Shown here piece by piece: positions 9,767 to 18,962 of a stretch of 64,000 nt of DNA (the first letter of the stretch is position 1; every line of letters begins with the position of its first letter). The position numbers and the translations under genes were made by a program. The DNA comes from Methylobacter sp. (lineage in GTDB: Bacteria; Pseudomonadota; Gammaproteobacteria; Methylococcales; Methylomonadaceae), in assembly GCA_024636505.1 (NCBI GenBank), contig JAGXGY010000039.1, positions 1-64,000 on the forward strand, read 5' to 3'. Under the pieces are notes generated by a model that saw only the letters and a program-made list of their open reading frames with translations, was not told where the DNA came from and searched no databases.

Positions 9767-10224
9767 ACGAGTTAGAAATCCAGGTTGTTTTTGCATCGAA
9801 ACACCAGCCGGATCAGCAACACATCCAGCTTTGGGTCGATGCGGCGCTGGAGGATTACCATAGGGATACCGAAATCGTGGTGCGTATTGTCGATGAACAG
9901 GAAAGCGCTGAATTAAATGAACAGTATCGTCATAAACAAGGCCCGACCAATATTCTCAGTTTTCCGGTGGAAATACCTGAAGGTATCGAGTTGAATTTAC
10001 TAGGCGATTTGGTGATCTGCGCCCCGGTTCTGGAAAAGGAAGCACTGCAACAAAACAAGCGCTTGGCCGATCACTGGGCGCATATCATTGTGCATGGCGT
10101 GTTACATTTGTTAGGCTATGACCACATCGACGATAACGAAGCAGAACAGATGGAAAGTAAGGAAATAGCAATTTTAAACAGGTTACACATCAGTAACCCT
10201 TATACAGAGGTAAACGATATATGA
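9763..10224 (+). CDS. ybeY: endoribonuclease YbeY (rRNA maturation factor)
   Basis: YbeY is a zinc-dependent endoribonuclease needed for 16S rRNA 3' processing and 70S quality control. The 153-residue protein carries the metal motif HGVLHLLGYDH, giving three histidines near positions 111, 115 and 121, and the conserved block PTNILSFP. The start is a GTG overlapping the phoH stop as GTGA. The end overlaps the next start as ATGA. Tight overlap on both sides fits a single operon with YbeZ and the CorC-family protein. Confidence 0.95.
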   Translation: MNELEIQVVFASKHQPDQQHIQLWVDAALEDYHRDTEIVVRIVDEQESAELNEQYRHKQGPTNILSFPVEIPEGIELNLLGDLVICAPVLEKEALQQNKRLADHWAHIIVHGVLHLLGYDHIDDNEAEQMESKEIAILNRLHISNPYTEVNDI

Positions 10225-11063
10225 GTGATGAACAACCCCCAAGTAGAAACTCCCCACAGAGAAGTTGGATTGATAAGATCAGCCAACTACTGAGTGGGGA
10301 GCCGCAAGACCTTGAGGAGCTACTTGAAATTTTAAGAGACGCACGGGAAAAGCACTTGTTGGATGCGGATGCCTTATATATGATTGAAGGTGTTTTGCAG
10401 GTCTCTCAAATGCGGGTCAAGGACATTATGATCCCCCGCATTCAAATGGTTGTCGTACCCAAAGATGCCGAGCTGGAAACCATCTTGCCGCTGGTTACGG
10501 AGTTCGGACATTCCCGCTATCCGGTTATTGACGGGGATAGAAGCAGAGTGGTCGGCGTATTGTTGGCCAAAGATATACTGGCCCGCATTAGCGAGAACCA
10601 GACCCTGAAAGTTCATGAAATAATGCGCCCGTTATGCGTTGTGCCGGAAAGCAAGCGCTTAAATGTGTTACTTAAAGAATTGCGTACCAATGGTAATCAC
10701 ATGGCCATTGTTGTTGATGAGTACGGTCAGTCGGCAGGCCTGGTCACCATTGAAGATGTGTTAGAACAAATCGTTGGCGAGATTGAAGACGAACATGACG
10801 ATCATGAAGACGAAGGCTATATTTTTCAGCGCAACGACAATGAATATATGATTAAAGCGCTGACGCCTATGGAGGAGTTTGACGACTATTTTGCCACGCA
10901 CCTAGCAACCGATGAATACGATACCATCGGCGGTTTTATCGTCAGTCAGCTGGAACATATGCCCAAAAAAGGCGAGAGCCTTGTTGTGGATTCAATGAAA
11001 TTCGAAGTGACTAGAGTGGATAGTCGGCGCGTACATCTGCTAAAACTGAGAATAATTGAGTAG
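10221..11063 (+). CDS. corC: CorC/HlyC-family CBS-domain transporter-associated protein (YbeX)
   Basis: The 280-residue cytoplasmic protein has a short N-terminal segment, two CBS domains (about 65-195; VKDIMIPRIQMVVVP, then VHEIMRPLCVVP) and a C-terminal CorC_HlyC domain with the hallmark DDYFATHLATDEYDTIGGF. YbeX/CorC is tied to Mg2+/Co2+ efflux and to ribosome metabolism. It lacks the membrane DUF21 domain of the longer family members. It overlaps ybeY by ATGA. In many relatives lnt follows next; here the operon ends instead at a large inverted repeat and a converging gene. Confidence 0.93.
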   Translation: MSDEQPPSRNSPQRSWIDKISQLLSGEPQDLEELLEILRDAREKHLLDADALYMIEGVLQVSQMRVKDIMIPRIQMVVVPKDAELETILPLVTEFGHSRYPVIDGDRSRVVGVLLAKDILARISENQTLKVHEIMRPLCVVPESKRLNVLLKELRTNGNHMAIVVDEYGQSAGLVTIEDVLEQIVGEIEDEHDDHEDEGYIFQRNDNEYMIKALTPMEEFDDYFATHLATDEYDTIGGFIVSQLEHMPKKGESLVVDSMKFEVTRVDSRRVHLLKLRIIE

Positions 11064-11065
11064 AA

Positions 11066-11208
11066 TTGTCCACGAAAAGCACGAAAAAATATAAGGCAAA
11101 AGACTAAAGACGAAGGGCTGAAGATTGATTATATGTTGACCTGTTGTTTTTTCGCCCTTCGTCTTTTGCCTGATTTTCAGCCGTTTTTTTGTGCTTTTTC
11201 GTGGACAA
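11066..11208. terminator. large inverted repeat between converging genes
   Basis: The outer arms ttgtccacgaaaagcac and gtgctttttcgtggacaa pair. An inner pair, aggcaaaagactaaagacga with its complement near 11155-11171, makes a hairpin of over 140 bases with T-rich runs on both strands. It fills the gap between corC (+) and the pterin dehydratase gene (-) and probably terminates both transcripts. The inner arm belongs to the aaaggc-type repeat family seen at four other gene ends. Confidence 0.75.
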
Positions 11209-11216
11209 AATACCGG

Positions 11217-11600
11217 CTAATCATATTTGATGTATTTAAAGCGCGGGTCATCGGGCGTGCCTTCTAAGGCACCGCCTTCTTTTGCCGGCTGCCACATGAG
11301 CACTTCTTCGATTTTACCGGCCAATTCGAAATCCTTGTTGGTAATGCCTTTAGCCGCATGGTTGATCAGCTTGACGATCACAAAAGCGTAAGAAACGGTA
11401 AGATCCGGATGATGAAATGCCGCTTCAGCCAAATGACCTACGGTATTAACAACCATTAAGGTTGCTTTCCAGCCGCTGGTTTTGTATTTGCGTCGAATCC
11501 AGCCGTTTTCCAGATACCAGTGCGGCAATTCCTCTTTTAATCGCTGTTCGACATCAGCATCAGCATAAGTCTCTTCATGTGTGCGTTCTCTCCAGCCCAT
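11217..11600 (-). CDS. 4a-hydroxytetrahydrobiopterin dehydratase (pterin carbinolamine dehydratase)
   Basis: This enzyme dehydrates the 4a-hydroxypterin formed by aromatic amino acid hydroxylases, regenerating pterin cofactor. The 127-residue protein has the family active-site pattern FHHPDLTVSYAFVIVKLINH, followed by the helix KGITNKDFELAGKIEE. It is longer than PhhB by a C-terminal tail (WQPAKEGGALEGTPDDPRF...), as in the longer bacterial forms whose role is less certain. No phenylalanine hydroxylase lies nearby, so substrate and partner are unknown here. The ATG has a ggtgag-like site in front. It is probably monocistronic. Confidence 0.88.
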   Translation of the reverse strand: MGWRERTHEETYADADVEQRLKEELPHWYLENGWIRRKYKTSGWKATLMVVNTVGHLAEAAFHHPDLTVSYAFVIVKLINHAAKGITNKDFELAGKIEEVLMWQPAKEGGALEGTPDDPRFKYIKYD

Positions 11601-11684
11601 AATGGCTCACCTCTTGTTGAGTTGTGAAAATGATTGATGGTCGATAATTTTTTTTGTGGCAATCACCTTACATACCTTGCTATC

Positions 11685-12281
11685 CTAGTCTTCCGGTTCT
11701 AGATATGAGGCTTTGCAGCCTTGTTGGTAAAACATAAATGACGGCGTAAATGGAACAATATCAATCGTCAGCGTTGTTTCTTGTTGAAATAATTCAATGG
11801 CATCAGCCACGCTATCACGGAAGTTGTTAAACAGCTGTTTTGCAAGTTTCTCTTGCGCTTCATCTGCGCCCAAGGCAAATGGATCTTCAGCAAGATTGGT
11901 TGCATCAATGGCTTCCTGAAAAGCCGCTGTCGAAAGCGTTTGAATTTTATTTTCGAAATCACTGAAAATTTGAGGCCCCTGTTCACTTTTGATACGCTCT
12001 ATATCGTCTTGGTTGGCATAAACAAGAAATACACCTTTAGCACCTTGAAAATTATTTTTACAAGCTCCGCCATCCATGATTCTGACCAGATTTAATGTCT
12101 GCTCATCTTTAATGAGAGTCATCGGCGGATTTTGGCCTGAACTTTGCATTGATTCGTCGGTTATGACGGATAACGTATCCGTTGTCGATATGGCCGACGT
12201 GTTTTGTTTAGCCTCTTGAGTCGCGCATGCTGTCAGTACCATAAACACCATGCCGATTAAAATTCGAATGCTTGCTTTCAT
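11685..12281 (-). CDS. hypothetical lipoprotein
   Basis: This 198-residue protein has a clear lipoprotein signal (MKASIRILIGMVFMVLTAC), with the lipobox LTAC placing the acylated cysteine at residue 19. The rest is soluble and rich in charged and Q/E residues, with one further Cys pair (GGACKNNF and QQGCKASY) that could form a disulfide in the periplasm. No family was recognised. It is transcribed away from prfC and may share a promoter region or transcript with the downstream pterin dehydratase gene (about 85 bp apart). Confidence 0.75.
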   Translation of the reverse strand: MKASIRILIGMVFMVLTACATQEAKQNTSAISTTDTLSVITDESMQSSGQNPPMTLIKDEQTLNLVRIMDGGACKNNFQGAKGVFLVYANQDDIERIKSEQGPQIFSDFENKIQTLSTAAFQEAIDATNLAEDPFALGADEAQEKLAKQLFNNFRDSVADAIELFQQETTLTIDIVPFTPSFMFYQQGCKASYLEPED

Positions 12282-12650
12282 TAAGTTACGCCATGTTGAT
12301 CAGATCAAATATTAAATATTGTAATCGTTAAAAAAGTGGTGAGTTAAAAAATAGGGTCGAGCTAAGGATGCGAAAATAAAAGTCTTCTTCCGTGCTAGTA
12401 GAGCCTCTTAGCATGAAAGAGATTTAAGCATTTGTCTGGCTGATTGTATATCGGTAAAGGCTGAGGCTTACTTATTTTGTATGAATTAGGTAAAATCAAT
12501 CAATTAAGCGACTTGGTTTTTAAAAAGCAGGCTTGCTGTTTATCTGAATGATTATATCCTTGACAGCGGAAGTCATCCATTTATTCATTCATTCGTTCCC
12601 CACTCACCAGTGGCTATTCTTTTTGTTGTGTACCTATTTTTGCATAAAAC
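12282..12650. other. 369-bp divergent intergenic region
   Basis: AT-rich DNA lies between the lipoprotein gene (-) and prfC (+), so promoters for both must be here. I see no ORF with family resemblance, no repeat of the dispersed families and no RNA gene. The last 90 bp contain a short attcattcattcg run before the prfC start. Confidence 0.5.
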
Positions 12651-14237
12651 ATGTCGATTACTGAAATAAGCTCCGAAACCAAACGTCGTAGAACCTTTGC
12701 CATTATCTCCCATCCTGACGCGGGTAAAACCACGATCACCGAAAAACTGCTGCTGTTCGGCGGCGCAATTCAGCTTGCAGGCTCGGTAAAAGGCCGTAAA
12801 GCGGCGCGTCATGCGACCTCCGACTGGATGGAAATGGAAAAGGAGCGGGGCATTTCGGTGACCACCTCGGTGATGCAGTTCGAACATAAAGACTGCATTA
12901 TTAATCTGCTCGATACGCCCGGTCATGAAGATTTTTCCGAAGATACCTACCGCACTTTGACGGCGGTCGACTCGGCGCTGATGGTAATAGACGTCGCCAA
13001 AGGTGTCGAACAAAGGACCATCAACCTGATGGAAGTCTGTCGTCTGCGCACTACGCCGATTTTGACCTTTATCAACAAGCTGGACAGGGAAGGGCGGGAA
13101 CCGATTGAATTAATGGACGAGGTTGAAAATGTGCTGAAGATCAAATGCGCACCGATGACCTGGCCTATCGGCATGGGTAAACGATTTAAAGGGGTTTATC
13201 ATTTATATAAAGATGAAATTCACCTGTTCAGCGCCCAACATGGCGGCAAAATTGCCCAGGCTGAAATCATCAAAGGCTTGCATAACCCCAAGCTGGACGA
13301 GCTGCTGGACGATCAGGCCGAAGAGCTCAGGGATGAAATCGATTTAGTTAAAGGCGCCAGTCATGAATTCAATCTTGAAGACTATCTGGCTGGCAACTTG
13401 ACGCCGGTTTTTTTTGGTTCAGCCATCAATAACTTCGGGATTATTGAGTTACTCGATGCCTTTGCCGAATATGCGCCATCGCCCAGACCCAGACAGGCAG
13501 AACAGCGCGAGGTTTTACCGGAAGAGCCAAGCTTTAGCGGCTTTGTGTTTAAAGTTCAGGCCAACATGGATCCGTCACATCGGGATCGGATTGCCTTTTT
13601 AAGAGTCTGTTCCGGTAAATTCGACAAAGGCATGAAGATTCATCATGTGCGTATCGGTAAAAGTATTCAGATTGCCAATGCGATCACCTTTCAGGCCGAC
13701 AGCCGGAAAAGCGTTGAAGAAGCCTATCCCGGCGACATTATCGGTCTGCATAATCACGGCACTATTCAGGTCGGCGATACCTTTACCCAAGGCGAAACGC
13801 TTAAATATGGCGGCATACCTTATTTTGCGCCTGAATTATTTCGCCGCGTAGTGTTAAAAGACCCGTTAAGAGCCAAAGCCCTGCAAAAAGGACTGGTGCA
13901 GTTGACCGAAGAAGGCGCGACCCAGCTATTCAAGCCGTTAAAAAATAACGACCTTATTTTAGGCGCGGTCGGTATTTTACAGTTTGATGTCACCGCGTTC
14001 AGGCTTAAAAGCGAATACAATGTCGAATGCGTTTATGACGCGATACCCATCTCCGCAGTACGCTGGGTAAGTTCCGATAAACCGGCCAAGTTGGAGGAAT
14101 TCAGGAACAAAGCCTTTGATAACCTGGCTGAAGACGGCGGCGGTTATTTGGTTTATGTCGCCAACAGCCGGGTCAACCTGCAACTGACCGAAGAACGCTG
14201 GCCGGATATTAAATTCAGCGCGACGCGGGAATTATAA
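12651..14237 (+). CDS. prfC: peptide chain release factor 3
   Basis: RF3 is a translational GTPase that recycles RF1/RF2 after peptide release. The 528-residue length matches E. coli. The G domain shows the P-loop [15 protein letters not shown] (about 20), the switch region [28 protein letters not shown] (about 87) and [10 protein letters not shown] (about 140). Domains II and III follow with [16 protein letters not shown] and the C-terminal [13 protein letters not shown]. The ATG is supported by [20 protein letters not shown], typical for the family. It appears monocistronic, followed by a hairpin. Confidence 0.97.
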   Translation: MSITEISSETKRRRTFAIISHPDAGKTTITEKLLLFGGAIQLAGSVKGRKAARHATSDWMEMEKERGISVTTSVMQFEHKDCIINLLDTPGHEDFSEDTYRTLTAVDSALMVIDVAKGVEQRTINLMEVCRLRTTPILTFINKLDREGREPIELMDEVENVLKIKCAPMTWPIGMGKRFKGVYHLYKDEIHLFSAQHGGKIAQAEIIKGLHNPKLDELLDDQAEELRDEIDLVKGASHEFNLEDYLAGNLTPVFFGSAINNFGIIELLDAFAEYAPSPRPRQAEQREVLPEEPSFSGFVFKVQANMDPSHRDRIAFLRVCSGKFDKGMKIHHVRIGKSIQIANAITFQADSRKSVEEAYPGDIIGLHNHGTIQVGDTFTQGETLKYGGIPYFAPELFRRVVLKDPLRAKALQKGLVQLTEEGATQLFKPLKNNDLILGAVGILQFDVTAFRLKSEYNVECVYDAIPISAVRWVSSDKPAKLEEFRNKAFDNLAEDGGGYLVYVANSRVNLQLTEERWPDIKFSATREL

Positions 14238-14251
14238 GTTCCATCTTTAAT

Positions 14252-14280
14252 GCCGGACGGGGCTTGCAACCCCATCCGGC
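14252..14280 (+). terminator. hairpin after prfC
   Basis: gccggacgggg / cccc-tccggc forms a strong stem with a cttgcaa loop 15 bp behind the prfC stop. The T-run after it is weak, so it may act as an RNA-stabilising hairpin as much as a terminator. Confidence 0.6.
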
Positions 14281-14304
14281 TGTATGTTAAATATTTGGTC
14301 TGTC

Positions 14305-14360
14305 GTGGGCGCGAATTCATTCGCGCTTTTAACCTACCGCGCGAATAAATTCGCGCCCAC
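14305..14360. repeat. REP-like hairpin
   Basis: gtgggcgcgaattcattcgc and its near-complement gcgaataaattcgcgcccac form a long stem between the converging prfC and sensor genes. The gtgggcgcg/cgcgcccac ends recall the gtgggagcgac-type palindromes elsewhere in the window. Confidence 0.75.
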
Positions 14361-14422
14361 AAAGAGACAGTCAGCAGAGTACAACGATGAGAGCCTCCTG
14401 CGTGGAAGCCAGCGTAAAAATT

Positions 14423-17400
14423 TTAAACTTGATCCCGCAATAACTGGGCAAACTCTTCGGCCGGCAGGGGTTTGCTTTTGATAAAACCCTGGTAAGCGTC
14501 GCAGCCTTTTTCCCGCAGGAATGCCAGTTGCTCAAGCGTTTCTACGCCTTCGGCTAATACCTTGAAGCCTAAAATATGCCCCATCGCAATGATCGTCGCG
14601 GTAATTTCCATATCGTCTTGTACCGAGGGAATATCATCAATAAAGCTCTTGTCGATTTTTAGCACATCCAGTGGAAAACGCTTCAGATAGGACAGCGACG
14701 AATAACCGGTGCCGAAGTCGTCAATGGCCAGTCGAATACCTTGAGCGCGCAAATTATTGAGTACCTCGACGGCTTTTTCTTCGTTTTCCATTAAGCCGCT
14801 TTCGGTTAGTTCCAGTTCTAATCGTGCAGCCGGAAAGCCGGTTTCGTGCAATACCTCTGCTACCAGAGCATTGATGTCGCTACGGCGGAACTGGTGCGGC
14901 GATACGTTGACCGCTAAAGTGATCGATGGCAAACCCATATCTATCCAGCACTGGCCTTGCAGGCAAGTTTCACGCAGCACCCAGGCGCCAATCTCTAGAA
15001 TTAAACCGGTTTCTTCGGCAATAGGAATAAAACCGGTTGGAGAAATCAGTCCATGAACTGGGTCTTGCCAGCGTACCAACGCTTCGGCGCCGATGATCAA
15101 GCCGCTGACGATGTCGATTTGCGCCTGATAATAGACGCACAATTCCTGTCGCTCAGTGGCGCGACGCAGGCGAACTTCCAGGGCGATACGTTCACGGGCG
15201 ATAACGGTAAATTCTTCGGAAAAATAGGCAAAACAGCCGCGCCCTTCATCTTTGGCACGGTAAAGTGCAATGTCGGCATTATCCATCAGCTTTTCAGGGT
15301 TGTCGCCGTGCTGCGGAAACAAGCTAATACCTATGCTGGCGCTTATCATTACCTTTCGGCTTAGCTCAGGATGGATAATGCTACTTTGCAGTAATTGAAA
15401 TGGCTTGCTTAAGTCGGCGACGATATCCTCGGCGACCCGCGCCGCATCTTCCGGATGGGTAATATTTTCCAGCAGCACCACAAACTCATCACCACCCAAA
15501 CGAGCAACCATATCGACATCGCGCAACCCGGCTTTGATACGGGCAGCGACTTGTTGCAGTAATTCGTCACCCGCCAAGTGTCCCATGCTGTCATTGACCG
15601 CTTTGAAACGATCCAGATCAAGCATCAGCAATGCCAGTTGTTTGCCGTCACGTCGCTCCATTTCGATGGCATGCGTCAGTCGCTCCCACAGAAGGCGGCG
15701 ATTTGGCAGTGCCGTGAGCGGATCATAATAAGCCAGATTGTGAATGTTTTCTTCAGCTTCCTTATTTTTGGTGATGTCGGTGAAAGCGGAAACGTAGTTA
15801 ATGATCTGGTTATTCGTATCGCTAACCGTGGTAATGCTGAGCCATTCGGGGTAGATGTCGCCGTTTTTGCGTTTGTTCCATATTTCACCCTCCCAGTAGC
15901 CATTCAGTTTTAGGCTATGTTGCAGTTCTTGATAGAAGCGGTCATCCTGGCGATCTGATTTAAGAAAAGCATGGGTTTGTCCAATGGCTTCTTCCGGGCT
16001 ATAACCGGTGACGCGGGTAAATGCCTTGTTGACTTTCAGAATAATCTGATTGGCATCGGTGATGGACATGCCTTCTTGCGATTCAAAAGCAGTTGCGGCA
16101 ATGCGTAGCCCTGCTTCGGCCTGTTTCTGTTCGGTAATATCGCGGAAACTCCACACCCTGCCGACCACTTTATGGTCAATTATCTGAGGGATGGAATAGC
16201 GCTCGACGATTTTTCCATTCTTAAACTCAATAATATCGAAGGAGTGAGCTTCCGGAGTTGCGTACAGTTCGGTTGTTTTTCTTGAGAAAACCTCGGCGTT
16301 TTTGATTTGATTAGGGCCGTACAATTGTTCTGGACTGCCGTCTTTAGCGCTCATTTTGGCGGCGATGATTTCATCGGGAATTTGCCACAAATCAGCGAAT
16401 TTTTGGTTATGCAGCAGCCAATTGTTGTTCAGATCTACAGCCAGAATGGCTTCGCCGGTGGATTCCAACGTGGCTCTCAGTATCGATAGCGATTCCGCTA
16501 TTTGTAACATTGACCGGGTTCGTTCAATCGCTAATTGTGCCAGTCCGGCATAGTGGTCTATCAAGTCGATTTCGGCATCGGTTGGTTGCATCGGTAGTCG
16601 ATGATAGATGGCGAAAGTGCCGATCACCTCCCCCAGGTTATTTTTAATCGGCTGTGACCAGCAAGATTGTAAGTTGGCTTGTTTGGCGAGATCGCGATAC
16701 GCTTCCCAATAAGGATGCTGTTGCACATCTTCCACGATAACACGCTCACCGAGATACGCCGCCGTACCGCAAGAACCGATGCCGTTGCCAATCGCCAGGC
16801 CATCAATGGCTTGATTGTAAAAGTCGGGTAAGCTGGGTGCTGCACCATAGCGTAGCTGCTTATTATTTTCATCCAACAGCAAAATTGAGCACAACATAGC
16901 GGGATGTAGCGCTTCAATTTGCTGCGCTAATTCATCCAATACGGTGGATAGGTCAAGCCCTTGGTTAATTAACTGAAGAACCCGGTTTTGTAAGGCCAGT
17001 TCATCGGTACGGTTACGCAAATCATTTTCGATGGCCTTGCGTTCGGTAATGTCGCGCCAGCAGGCATGAATAATAAGTTCGCCACGCAGCGTCATTGGCG
17101 TTAGCGATACCTCGACAGGAAGAGGCGATCCATCGGCTCGTAGATGCTGCCATTCGAACCGGTGATAACCTATCTGCACAGCCGTGGCTATCATCTCAGC
17201 CGCTTTCTCTGTAGAGATTCGTCCGTCGGGTTGATAGGCCGGAGAGATTTTACCGGGATTGCAATTGATGAGTTGTGATTTTGAATGATAGCCGAGTTGG
17301 GTCAGTGTGGCGGTATTGCAATCGATGAAGCCCCCATCTTTAATCAACAAAACGGGATCGCTGGAATCTTCAAACAGGTGCCGAAATGCCTCTTCGCTTT

Positions 17401-18850
17401 CACGTAGGGCGGCTTCCGCTTGTTTGCGTTCGGTAATATCCTGGATGGTGCCGACTAAATTAACAGGTTTTCCCGCTTTGTCGAATTCAATGTCGCCATG
17501 ATCGATGACCCAGCGTGTTTCGTTATCGCTAGGGCGGACGATGGCGTATTCCATTGAAAACTGTTCGTGGTTACGGGTAATTTCCTGATGCTGATTAACG
17601 ACCCGTTGCCGGTATTCCGGATCAATCAATGCGGCCCAATTAGAGGTATCCCGTTCAAAGTGTGCATCAATGCCGAAAACCTGATTCAGCATAGGCGAGC
17701 TTTCCCAAATATTGCTGGTAAGATCAATTACATAGTAGCCTATTCCGGCGGATTCATGGGCTAAGCGTAACAGTTTTTCGTTACGGGTCGCTATTTTATG
17801 CTCCCGTTTTTTCGCTTTATAAGCTGCTAATAGAATTAAGGTAATAACACCGGTCAATAGACTGATGACTAGCGCAATTTTGACATATTGAAGCAGTTTT
17901 TTTTGCTTGGCTTTCGGATTGGGATCATAGCTAAAACCTTGCAAGAGTCGATCGTTTTCAACCATACCCGCGTTGATGAACGTTTCTGCCATATGTCGCC
18001 AGCGCCACGGATTCATGTGTCCCAAATCAACTATATCAGGCACTATCAATGAGCGTATTGTCTCGGCTTCAAATTCAAGATGGTCTCTGGATTTTGTGAC
18101 TTTATATCTATTGAGTAACAGATCAATAATTTCTTGCGGGTGATTCATGGCGTAATACCAGCCTTCAAGGCTGGCCTGACGAAAGGCTTTGACGCGCTCG
18201 GGATGCTGTTTGAGCTCATTTTCCGTGGTAAACAGAATGTCGCTGTAGAAATCGATGCCATAATTGCGCGGGTTCAGTACGGTGAATTCAATTCCCTGCT
18301 GCTTGAGAAAATAGGGCTCATTGCTCAAATATGAATTAAACGCGTCGGTCTTGCCATCAATCAAATCACGAATCCGGTAACTGCTGGGAATGACCTGAAT
18401 AAGGCTGATATCTATGCTTTCATTATTGAACATTGCCACAAAATCAGCGTCCATGGTGTGATCCAACAACATGACTTTTTTTCCGATTAAATCGTCAGGC
18501 GAAGAAATTCCGGCGTTTTTTCGTGCGAGCAACACGGAAGGAGAATGCTGGTATATCGCCGCCAACGCAACTAACGGCGCACCGCGCAACCGTTCCAGCA
18601 ATAATTCGCTGTTGGCCTCGCCATATTGAGCGCGGCCGTCAAGGACTTCCTTGATGGGTTTTTTTTCCGGAGTACCTGGGTGGATAATGACGTCAAGTCC
18701 GGCTTTTTGATAATAGCCTTTGTGTAACGCGGCATAATAGCCGGCGAATTGAAATTGGTGATGCCAGCGTAGCTGTAGATGGATGGGTTCTGCTGATGCC
18801 GAAAAGCATAGGCATAGCAAACCTGTAACAAGTATGGCCTGAGTTCGCAT
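14423..18850 (-). CDS. NMT1-PAS-GAF-GGDEF-EAL membrane sensor (c-di-GMP turnover)
   Basis: This is a 1475-residue inner-membrane protein. A signal peptide (1-20) leads into a periplasmic NMT1/THI5-like substrate-binding domain (about 20-300; HHQFQFAGYYAALHKGYYQK). A membrane helix follows (about 322-345). Two PAS domains (about 355-600), a GAF domain (about 625-785) and two more PAS domains (about 790-1030) come next. The GGDEF domain has an intact ARLGGDEFVVLL active site and the EAL domain has GAEALVRWQDP and DDFGTGYSS, so both synthesis and breakdown of cyclic di-GMP are possible. NMT1-like domains usually bind pyrimidine thiamine precursors for ABC import, so I infer a soluble ligand of that kind. 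It stands next to, and in line with, the multicopper oxidase gene. Confidence 0.92.
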   Translation of the reverse strand: MRTQAILVTGLLCLCFSASAEPIHLQLRWHHQFQFAGYYAALHKGYYQKAGLDVIIHPGTPEKKPIKEVLDGRAQYGEANSELLLERLRGAPLVALAAIYQHSPSVLLARKNAGISSPDDLIGKKVMLLDHTMDADFVAMFNNESIDISLIQVIPSSYRIRDLIDGKTDAFNSYLSNEPYFLKQQGIEFTVLNPRNYGIDFYSDILFTTENELKQHPERVKAFRQASLEGWYYAMNHPQEIIDLLLNRYKVTKSRDHLEFEAETIRSLIVPDIVDLGHMNPWRWRHMAETFINAGMVENDRLLQGFSYDPNPKAKQKKLLQYVKIALVISLLTGVITLILLAAYKAKKREHKIATRNEKLLRLAHESAGIGYYVIDLTSNIWESSPMLNQVFGIDAHFERDTSNWAALIDPEYRQRVVNQHQEITRNHEQFSMEYAIVRPSDNETRWVIDHGDIEFDKAGKPVNLVGTIQDITERKQAEAALRESEEAFRHLFEDSSDPVLLIKDGGFIDCNTATLTQLGYHSKSQLINCNPGKISPAYQPDGRISTEKAAEMIATAVQIGYHRFEWQHLRADGSPLPVEVSLTPMTLRGELIIHACWRDITERKAIENDLRNRTDELALQNRVLQLINQGLDLSTVLDELAQQIEALHPAMLCSILLLDENNKQLRYGAAPSLPDFYNQAIDGLAIGNGIGSCGTAAYLGERVIVEDVQQHPYWEAYRDLAKQANLQSCWSQPIKNNLGEVIGTFAIYHRLPMQPTDAEIDLIDHYAGLAQLAIERTRSMLQIAESLSILRATLESTGEAILAVDLNNNWLLHNQKFADLWQIPDEIIAAKMSAKDGSPEQLYGPNQIKNAEVFSRKTTELYATPEAHSFDIIEFKNGKIVERYSIPQIIDHKVVGRVWSFRDITEQKQAEAGLRIAATAFESQEGMSITDANQIILKVNKAFTRVTGYSPEEAIGQTHAFLKSDRQDDRFYQELQHSLKLNGYWEGEIWNKRKNGDIYPEWLSITTVSDTNNQIINYVSAFTDITKNKEAEENIHNLAYYDPLTALPNRRLLWERLTHAIEMERRDGKQLALLMLDLDRFKAVNDSMGHLAGDELLQQVAARIKAGLRDVDMVARLGGDEFVVLLENITHPEDAARVAEDIVADLSKPFQLLQSSIIHPELSRKVMISASIGISLFPQHGDNPEKLMDNADIALYRAKDEGRGCFAYFSEEFTVIARERIALEVRLRRATERQELCVYYQAQIDIVSGLIIGAEALVRWQDPVHGLISPTGFIPIAEETGLILEIGAWVLRETCLQGQCWIDMGLPSITLAVNVSPHQFRRSDINALVAEVLHETGFPAARLELELTESGLMENEEKAVEVLNNLRAQGIRLAIDDFGTGYSSLSYLKRFPLDVLKIDKSFIDDIPSVQDDMEITATIIAMGHILGFKVLAEGVETLEQLAFLREKGCDAYQGFIKSKPLPAEEFAQLLRDQV

Positions 18851-18854
18851 TATA

Positions 18855-18934
18855 GAATTGGCTAAAGGCTAAAAATTGAAATACTCTGTAAACTTGAGTA
18901 TATACAATTTTTGCCTTTTGCCTTTCACCGATTC
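18855..18934. repeat. aaaggc-type inverted repeat behind the oxidase gene
   Basis: gaattggctaaaggctaaaa and caatttttgccttttgcctt are near-complementary arms separated by about 26 bp. The element lies between the oxidase stop (18963, minus strand) and the sensor start. It belongs to the same family as copies near 11066, 29503, 31605 and 45430 and may terminate the oxidase transcript. Confidence 0.65.
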
Positions 18935-18962
18935 TACGAATGTAGACAGTAATTGGATGGAC

